64,000 nucleotides of DNA from Dolomedes plantarius (Eukaryota > Arthropoda > Arachnida > Araneae > Dolomedidae), in the NCBI GenBank assembly GCA_907164885.2, contig OU015492.1:207425493-207489492 (forward strand), written 5' to 3'. Positions 56,932-64,000 of this stretch are shown piece by piece (the stretch's first letter is position 1; each line of letters begins with the position of its first letter). The notes under the pieces were generated by a model that saw only the letters and a list, made by a program, of their open reading frames with translations, was not told the origin of the DNA and did no database searches. Position numbers and translations under genes: made by a program.

Positions 56932-59071
56932 TAGAACCCCGATTTTACGTTGTCCGTTTCGTACGTTATCCCGCTTCCTACGTCATTTTCTGCCGGTCCG
57001 GGAAAATCGCCTATACCGATACTGTTAAAATATCCCGGATTTTACGTTACCCCTTTCCAGAAAATCCCGCTTAATACGTTTTTTTCTAAAGACGAGATCA
57101 AACTGTTTTTTCCTCTACAAGGCTACCACAAACTTTTTCCAGTTCTTTCTTTCAAGAAAAACTTGTTTCTTGCTTGTTTGAAGCAGTTCTGGCATTCTTT
57201 CTGACCGAATTATTGTCCTTTTGTAGAGGTTTCCTCCCAGTGTCAAAATCATAAGGGTGGGAAAAGATTGATTCGAAGGGAGAAGTGTGGGAGAATTTTG
57301 ATTCGATTGTCCAATGTCCACACTTCACAAGGAAAGGGGGGGGGGACTCTGATCAGCCCATGCAACCCAATAAAGGTAGAACTGGTTTCAACTGCTCTGT
57401 AAGAGTTCGTTTGAGCACCTTAGCCATTTTTCTCATTGTCAAGTTTTCTTAACCTGCAGGAAGGATGTCTAAACGAAAATGTTTCTCTCTAGCCAAATAG
57501 GCCGAAATAGTTGAAAAAGCTAAACAATATCATGGCATAAAGTTGATCTTGCTAAATCATTGGGTATTGCATATTCAACTTTGCAAACGATTTTAAAACA
57601 AGAAGTTTCAGTAGAGTTAAATGCTGAAAAACTCGGAAAATCTGCAAAGAAACGAAAAGATCTTAAGACATCTCCGTATGATGATTTGGAAAATTTTTTA
57701 ATGGAATGGTTCATGGAAGCCCGGGGATCAAAAATTCCAATAAACGGATCCATCGTTAAAGAAAAGGCGCTTGGAATTGCCGAAAGGCTTAAACTCCAGG
57801 GCTTCTCTGCATGGAATGGCTAGATCGGCAGATTTTAAAAAAGGGAACAATTTATGTTTTAAATCTATCTGCGGAGAATTCGATGGTGTGGATAGAAGAA
57901 TGGCGAAAGAGAACACTTAATTTATTAAAGGAGTACATTCCAAAAGACGTATTCAACGCCGATGAGACGGGACTATTTTTCATCTTGTTACCCGACAAAA
58001 CATTGACTGTCAAACGCGAAAATTGCCACGAAGGAAAGCTTTCAAAAATGCGCTTAACTGTTTTATTATGTACTAATGCCGACGGAAGTGAGAAATTAAC
58101 GCCTTTTGTGATCGGTAGAGCAAAGAAACCGCGGTGTTTCAATAATGTGAAAAGTTTACCTTCGAATAAAAAGGCGTGGATAACTCAATCGCTGTTTGAA
58201 GATTTTCTTCGAAAACTGGATAAAAAAAATGCGACTACAAAAGCGAAAAATCATATTTTTTATTGATAATTGAGCCTCTCATTTGGATCTTAAATTGAAA
58301 AATGTTCAAGTAGAATTTTTTCCAGCAAACTGCACCAGCCAACTTAAACCTTTAGATCTAGGAATTATCCGATCATTTAAATCACATTGCAGGAAAAAAC
58401 TGGTTAGGACATCATTTCTTTTTATTGGTTCCGGTGTCCTGCATGATGCTTCTACAGCAAAGATAAATGTTATGGAAGCTCTGAATTTGATTTCTGCAGC
58501 GTGGGACAGTGTCGACAAAACATGTGATACCAATGTGTTTAATAAATCAGACTTGTCGGAATCTAACAATGAAATTAGCCCTTCACCTTCAAATTACTAT
58601 GAAACGGAAGAAGAAGATTGCGTGGCTGACGGTGAAAATCTTCCGGAAGTCGATGACGCCTATATCGACTGCGACGCACATCTCATAACTTCACAAATTC
58701 CTTCGATATCTAATTTAATGCCTGCTTCCGATGATAGTGGTGATGAAGATGAAGAAGAAATAACGGAGGATGTAGTACCCACAGCTGACCAAGTGATTCA
58801 AAGCATAAAAACTCTGAAACAATTTTTAGTTTCGAATATAAACCAAGAAGCAAATTTGCAAAAAATTGTTAGTATTGAACGTGCTGTAGTTGAAATCGTA
58901 TCTAAAAGTAAAAAACAAGTAAAGATTACACACTTTTTCCAATAGTTCATCCCAGTAAGTGTCAAATTTTGAACAATTTGCCTACATTTTTTTGTAACCC
59001 CGATTTTACGTTTTCCCGTTTCGTACGTTTTTTACCGCTAGTCTCATGAAAAACGTAAAATCAGGGTTCTA

Positions 59072-59074
<3 letters not shown>
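56929..59074 (+). mobile_element. Pogo/Tigger transposon, decayed
   Basis: The inverted ends CAGTAGAACCCCGATTTTAC and CAGTAGAACCCTGATTTTAC are followed inward by CCCGTTTCGTACGTT-like blocks. TA follows the right end; the left copy has mutated to CA. At 2146 bp it is a full-length Tigger-type size. Tigger elements carry a CENP-B-like transposase, found here on the plus strand in several frames. Confidence 0.9.
57465..58945 (+). pseudogene. Pogo/Tigger transposase relic with C-terminal PIP-box-like motif
   Basis: It begins MSKRKCFSLA with a pipsqueak-type helix-turn-helix (VDLAKSLGIAYSTLQTIL region). Next come the CENP-B-type DNA-binding half (to about 57840) and the DDE/D catalytic core: FNADETGLFF (first Asp), FIDN followed by a TGA in place of the usual Cys (second Asp, about 58262), and NCTSQLKPLDLGII (third Asp). 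An acidic C-terminal region (DDSGDEDEEE) follows. The last residues are QVKITHFFQ, which fit the PCNA-binding PIP-box pattern Q-x-x-I-x-x-F-F. At least three frame changes (57470-57560, about 57815, about 58265) and a stop near 57497 make it non-functional. Confidence 0.85.

Positions 59075-59127
<53 letters not shown>
59075..59127. repeat. (TA)n microsatellite between Tigger and solo LTR
   Basis: A TA run bounded on the left by the Tigger end and on the right by the LTR start. Confidence 0.95.
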
Positions 59128-59130
<3 letters not shown>

Positions 59131-59980
59131 AAGAATCCGTTACGACCTTTCCGAATAAATCACCCAGACAGCTGGACCTCCCACAGCAGGTGACCAGCGA
59201 AGAGTTCTATCGATCTGCGTCAAGGTGTCTGGAAGCAGAGAATGGGGTGCTCCTATCTGCCGGCCCCTGGGGAGACGTAAACTAATGACTATTTCGACTT
59301 GAACTAATGATTTTCAGATCAGCTGATTTATAAGAACCGACCACATGGCTTCGTTGTCAAGCGAATCACAACGGACATGACGTCACAAATTGTGCCAGCC
59401 AACCTAAACATTTGCAGTCACGTGACCGGAAGCACGTTTGCCAACGCCGGGAGAAAAATCCAGTTTTTGAACAGACTTGGTCGAGACTCTCATCGAGAGA
59501 GCACTTTTCGTCTACGTTGTCCTGGAGCGACTGACTTCATCCTGAAATTTATTTTTCACAGCAGCCGGCTCGAAGCTTCTCGTCAACGAATACTTCACCC
59601 TGAAGTATAGCTATCTCAGAGCATCCTGCTCTACAGGCTTCTGTTAGCACGTTACTTCATCAAGAAGTTATTTTTATATTTCAGAGCAGCCCACTCTATA
59701 AGCTTCACGTTAGCTAGAACTTCTTTACGAAGTTATTCTATTTTCAGAGCTGTATGCTCTAGAGGCTGTGTACCGACCTTGTAGTTCAGCTGTGACTGTA
59801 TTTGCATCTTCTCATCGAAATTATTTGGCTATTACGAAGGCCAGTTCCCTCTATGTCTAGAGGTAGATCAACACAGGTGTAAATAGTGTAAAAAGTTTCC
59901 GACTTAAATTTAACAAAATTGTATTTTAATGTAGTAGACTGACTCTGAACATTTTTAACTACCCGGAGTCTTAAGTTATC

Positions 59981-59983
<3 letters not shown>
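59128..59983 (+). mobile_element. Solo LTR of 856 bp, inserted in (TA)n
   Basis: It starts TGTAAGAATCCGTTACGACC and ends AAGTTATCACA, giving TG...CA. It is embedded in TA repeat on both sides, with ATAT abutting each end (uninformative in this context). The sequence is much richer in GC than its surroundings. About four diverged repeats of roughly 70 bp lie between 59530 and 59770, each pairing ACTTC with GAAGT and AGAGC with GCTCT. TGACGTCA (59380) and TCACGTGA (59418) palindromes are present. A 77-codon frame is not a credible gene. Orientation is set by TG...CA only, so the strand is provisional. Confidence 0.6.

Positions 59984-60013
<30 letters not shown>
59984..60013. repeat. (TA)n microsatellite, right of solo LTR
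   Basis: The right-hand remainder of the TA run. Confidence 0.9.
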
Positions 60014-60017
<4 letters not shown>

Positions 60018-60810
60018 TAACCAATATTTGTCAATATTGGTTAATCTTTAGGTATTCATACCTTACTGAAGATGAATCTAATTTTATTACAAATAATTAT
60101 TTATATATTTATTATTCCTGCATATGCCAAATGTGTAATCATGAGGGAATTAAATACTGGTTTCATTCCAGGTAAGGTTGCTCTTATATGTAAAAAAAAG
60201 ATATGTACCAATTTTTAGCCTTTGATAGTTAATAATGTGTGAAAGCTTAATTTATTAGACACATTTTCTTTTCATATTTTGTTGGTTTAAATTTTTTGCA
60301 TTAGCTGTAAAAAACTATAATTACTGTAAAATAATGGACCGTCATGGCAAATCTTAAACAAATTAGCTCTTTGCTCACAAAAGAAAAATAAAAATAAATA
60401 TGTCATTACAATTTTGCTTTGAGAGTAATTTTTCAAAACATTTTGAGGTTAGCCTCAGGAATATTAGGCAAACGACTAATTTACAGTTCAGGATTTTTCT
60501 CTTCATAAATTACAAATACTGATTCGCATTGAATATAATTATATTTAATTTTATTATTTAAATGTTCATAAATAAACATATCTAGACTGAAAAATTAAGC
60601 ACGCATCTCCATACAAAATGAGCAGTTACTGAAGTTATTAGACGTCTGAAATTGGCGAAAAAGATTTCTTTATTTTTAAAACAACGCTTTGCAACTTTTA
60701 TCCGACTATAGGTTTTCAGAAAATGTCACATTTAGCTTTATATTGCAAGTTTGTTACGCAAAAAACTTACTAAACCGTCAGTTTTTTAACAGAGGATTAT
60801 GTTCCTCCAT
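60014..60810. other. Intergenic, no feature recognised
   Basis: AT-rich sequence without a credible frame or repeat boundary. Confidence 0.5.
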
Positions 60811-61650
60811 CCTCTTCCGGAGAGCAAAATTTCAGAAGCTAAAACTGTCCGTCCGTAACCTCACGAGTTCAAATTTTGGCAGCGCGCCAAACCCAGTCTG
60901 TATCGTTTGGACAAGCAGTAAACAGTTAAAGAGAAAAGTACCAAAAATGCGTCAAAATTTTGACATACATATATGTATATATATGCGTACGTGCATGTAT
61001 ATAGATACATATATACATAACACATACATACATATATACTTACAAAAATTTCAAATTTGTATCAAATTTGTGTCAAATGTGTAAGTTTTAAGCAAAATTT
61101 CAGAAGCTAAAACCGTCCGTCCATTCCTCGCGAGTTATAATTTTGGCAGCACGCCAAACCCAGTCTGTATCGTTTGGACAAGCAGTAAACAGTTAAAGAG
61201 AAAAGTACCAAAAATGCGTCAAAATTTTGACATACATATATGTATATATATGCGTACGTGCATGTATATAGATACATATATACATAACACATACATACAT
61301 ATATATTTACAAAAATTTCAAATTTGTATCAAATTTGTGTCAAATGTGTAAGTTTTAAGCAAAATTTCAGAAGCTAAAACCGTCCGTCCGTACCCACACG
61401 AGTTATAATTTTGGTTGCGCGCCAAACCCAGAATGTATTGTTTGGACAGGCAGTAAACAGTTAAAGAGAAAAGTATTAAAATGAGTCAAAATTTTGACAT
61501 ACATATATATATATATATATGCGTACGTACATATATATAGATACATAATATACATAACACATACATACATATATACATACAAAAGAGGTAAGCAACGATA
61601 AATAATCCTACGCTAAAAACCCTCGGTAGTTTCGTTAGAAGAGGCTTCCT
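60811..61650. repeat. Interspersed repeat R3, copy 3, internally triplicated
   Basis: GCAAAATTTCAGAAGCTAAA starts three head-to-tail units at 60824, 61092 and 61359 (268 and 267 bp apart). Each unit contains GCGCCAAACCCAG (one with CACGCC) and a CATACATATA-rich segment. Only the last unit continues into the AGGTAAGCAACGATAA and GTTTCGTTAGAAGAGG end seen in copies 1 and 2. The first two units are nearly identical. Overlapping frames of 131 and 61 codons are not genes. Confidence 0.85.
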
Positions 61651-62674
61651 AAAAATTTTTTTAATATGAAAACGGAACTACTTAATGGAGCAATAAGGAA
61701 TCCTAAACAAAAATCGTCAGTTTGATTAAATCGCAGTAAAATAAAGCAAAATTAGTTTGAGACTGAACCCAGAAATTAGTTTTAAAGCTAAATTATTGCT
61801 AAATTATTCAGTGTTTTTAACAAAACATTTATTTGGAAGAAATACCACTTATTGATGTCTGAAAAGGAATATCGAAGTGCTTTTTCTTTTCCTTAATTGG
61901 AATTTCAGGTGTGCATTACATATGGTCACATATTTCTTTATTATTTAAATAAATTTACCTAAGTCGGAAGCTAAAACACGTATTCCCATTAAAAGGAATG
62001 GTTTTTTGCCTTTATTACACTATCTAGAAACGAACGCATTCGATTTTACTATTATATTAAAAAATTACTCAGTACAAGATTTTACTTTTATATTTCAAAA
62101 TTACTCACTGCAGATTTTATAACAGTATAGATTTTTATAGAATTTTAAACACAGCTTCGTGCTGCAAGGTTATTGGATAAACGACTGATATAAAGTTTAA
62201 GCATATTCTTTTCTTAAATGGCAATTGCTTATTCCCATTGTGTATTATAAAACTATCTTTTAACACTTGAGTGTAAATAAAAATGTATATCGGAGCTGGA
62301 AATTGAGCGTAGTATACTTCATCTTTAATATTAAGTACTTATCTTAAAAGATAATGAGTAGTTATTATGTTTATTATACAAACCTCATATTCCCATGTAA
62401 GATTTTAGTTTCTTTCTTTAAGATAATTCGCTAATTCTTTTTCTCTCCGGAGTATAGATTTTCAGAAATTTTTTACAATCAACTTTAAACTGCAGTTTTA
62501 TGAGGCAAACGGCTTATTTTAGAACCTGGGTTTGGTTTTGCACGCATTTCTTATTCGCATTGCATACGATCCTATTTTTCTATTAATTCCATTATTCATT
62601 TAACATTTAGATAGGATGAATTTATTAACTTGAACAGGAAAACAAATCGCGTAATCATCTATAAGATGAATAGT
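61651..62674. other. Intergenic, no feature recognised
   Basis: AT-rich sequence, no gene or repeat boundary seen. Confidence 0.5.
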
Positions 62675-62688
62675 TATTGCATTTATTA

Positions 62689-62962
62689 AACTAAACTAAC
62701 TCATAGCAAAATAGTCCGAATGTGGACCAAGGCCTATCTCCGCTTTCTTGACCGTGGGTTTGGGGTATCATACAGCATATGCCTCAGTCAGGTGGTCAAC
62801 CTGCCGCAGGACCCCAGAGTTAGTTCCCAAGCATGCTTGGTCCTCATTTTATCCACCCACTCAAGGGATAAAAGGCTGAGTCGAACTTGCTCAGTCGCAG
62901 GGTAAACCCCTGGACCTGTGGTGTGGCGGATTGAAGCTTTAAACCACTACGCCAAAGGGCGT
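62689..62962 (-). mobile_element. tRNA-derived SINE 3
   Basis: On the minus strand the head has an A-box-like TTGGCGTAGTGGTTTAAAGC and further on a GTTCGACTC B-box-like block. The body contains GCCTTTTATCCCTTGAGTGG and GGATAAAATGAGGACCAAGC, a layout common in animal tRNA SINEs. A perfect 14-bp target duplication, TATTGCATTTATTA, lies at 62675-62688 and 62963-62976. It is non-coding; 61-codon frames on both strands are fortuitous. Confidence 0.88.
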
Positions 62963-63161
62963 CTATTGCATTTATTACACATGCTAAAAATCTTGGCCAA
63001 ATCTTTTTAGTACTTTTTTTTAAGATCAATTTCCAATTCTTTGATGAGTAGAGAGTTTCAAAAGAATTTACCTCTCAGCTTTGAATTGCGGGTTTATTGA
63101 GCAAACGGCCAATTATAGCAATCGCTAATGGTCATTGCATGTAATCGAATTCCACTTTTTA

Positions 63162-63544
63162 CCATGTTTTTAGTAACTTGCTTTCTTGTTTGTGTGTGTG
63201 TTTGTCCAGTACAAATCTTGCAATCGATTTTTAGCTAACTTCCCGACAAGCTAGACATTTGAAACTTTTAGAATAGCCCAGAACACAATGACAATGCATT
63301 TATTAATACTTTTAGCCATCTTTAAGCAGAATTTGAATTCATTTTCAGTTAATTTTGTTTCGTAGACTAGTGCAGCCATCTATCGTCGGGACGAGAACGA
63401 AATGTTAAACGCAAATTAAATACCAATTAACTTCATTTTCCTTCCAGTTGATGCGATAATTCATCAAAAATATTTTTAAAAAGTATTTATTAATACATAG
63501 AATTGTCAAATTTATATGATTCAACACAAATTTTAAAAACATGG
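63162..63544 (+). mobile_element. TA-flanked MITE (CCATGTTTT family), copy 3
   Basis: Ends CCATGTTTT and AAAACATGG, bounded by TA. It is closely similar in order and length to copy 1 at 3591, sharing GTGCAGCCATCTATCG and TTAATACATAGAATTGTCAA. Confidence 0.68.
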
Positions 63545-63546
63545 TA

Positions 63547-64000
63547 TATAAAAAGTTCTTTCTATGTTGTAATTATTATTATGTGAATGTTGATAAATAA
63601 ATAAACCTTAGTGAGAAAATAAAGACTGCCAAACAAAAAGACTGTTTGCGCTACTGCAAAAAAATAGAAATTTAGAAATTTGAGAAAAATAGTTTTTTCG
63701 TAAAACTATTTTTTCTAATTCATTTAAACTATTTATTTATCTAACTATTTTTACTATTTTTACCCGAGAAAATATTAAAAAAATACACATTGCCTTACTG
63801 CCGGTTGTTGAGGAATATATCAATTACTAATTTGCATTGCATATGATTCTATTTCGAGCAATCAGGCGAAATGTAACAGCTACTACATACGTCAATATGT
63901 GTAGCCAACATTTATATCTTTGCAACTTAATTGAATTTTATCATTTAACTATATTGCTAATTCTATTATATTATATAGCGTTTCTCGTCTTTCTCTTCAC
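63547..64000. other. Intergenic, no feature recognised
   Basis: AT-rich sequence to the window end; no gene is visible. Confidence 0.5.

Noticed and set aside
59377..59610. 77-codon frame in the GC-richer block
   Set aside because: It lies inside the solo LTR and spans its internal repeats; better explained as LTR sequence.

Overview
This window looks like repeat-dominated intergenic DNA from an animal. The organism is probably an arthropod, and a spider or another chelicerate is my best guess. That guess rests on the very AT-rich base composition, long TA microsatellites, and a dense mix of Tc1/mariner, pogo/Tigger, hAT-like, TTAA-flanked MITE, Helitron, SINE, LINE and LTR sequence. I found no exon I can assign to a host gene, no rRNA, no CRISPR array and no bacterial feature. 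Every long reading frame I can interpret belongs to a mobile element.

Layout. 0-8 kb: two short Helitrons, two tRNA-derived SINEs each framed by 13-bp target duplications, a TA-flanked MITE and a TTAA-flanked palindromic MITE. 9-15 kb: a third Helitron, two more TTAA MITEs and a decayed LINE end. 17 kb: a solo LTR. 18.7-22.9 kb: three Tc1/mariner-type transposons abut one another, separated only by TA repeats. They are a DD41D element with three nonsense codons, a heavily decayed mariner, and a DD36E Tc1-like element with one frameshift. 23.7-26.6 kb: a satellite of nine units of about 325 bp. 27-32.6 kb: an LTR-retrotransposon remnant, a hAT-like element with a TTAA MITE nested in it, and a 1.5-kb fold-back element rich in TGACGTCA palindromes. 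35-43 kb: a Ty3/gypsy-type retrotransposon with apparently identical 528-bp LTRs, inserted into a 112-bp tandem array. 43-47.6 kb: TTAA, pogo-like and Harbinger-like MITEs and an internally deleted mariner. 48-52 kb: a 245/262-bp tandem array and two more Helitrons. 53-59 kb: a broken mariner and a broken pogo/Tigger transposon. 59-64 kb: an 856-bp solo LTR inside a TA microsatellite, a partly triplicated repeat, a third SINE and another TA-flanked MITE.

The most notable object is the retrotransposon at 35778-42734. Its domain order is Gag, protease, integrase, reverse transcriptase, RNase H. This copia-like order in a gypsy-type polyprotein is known from the Gmr1-like group. Its identical LTRs, 5-bp target duplication and single frameshift point to very recent insertion.

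Two general patterns stand out. Elements that target TA, and one LTR element, repeatedly sit inside TA microsatellites. Several unrelated palindromic MITE families are each bounded by TTAA, and one of them has a paralogous empty site inside this window. All family names are my reading of motifs; no database search was possible.
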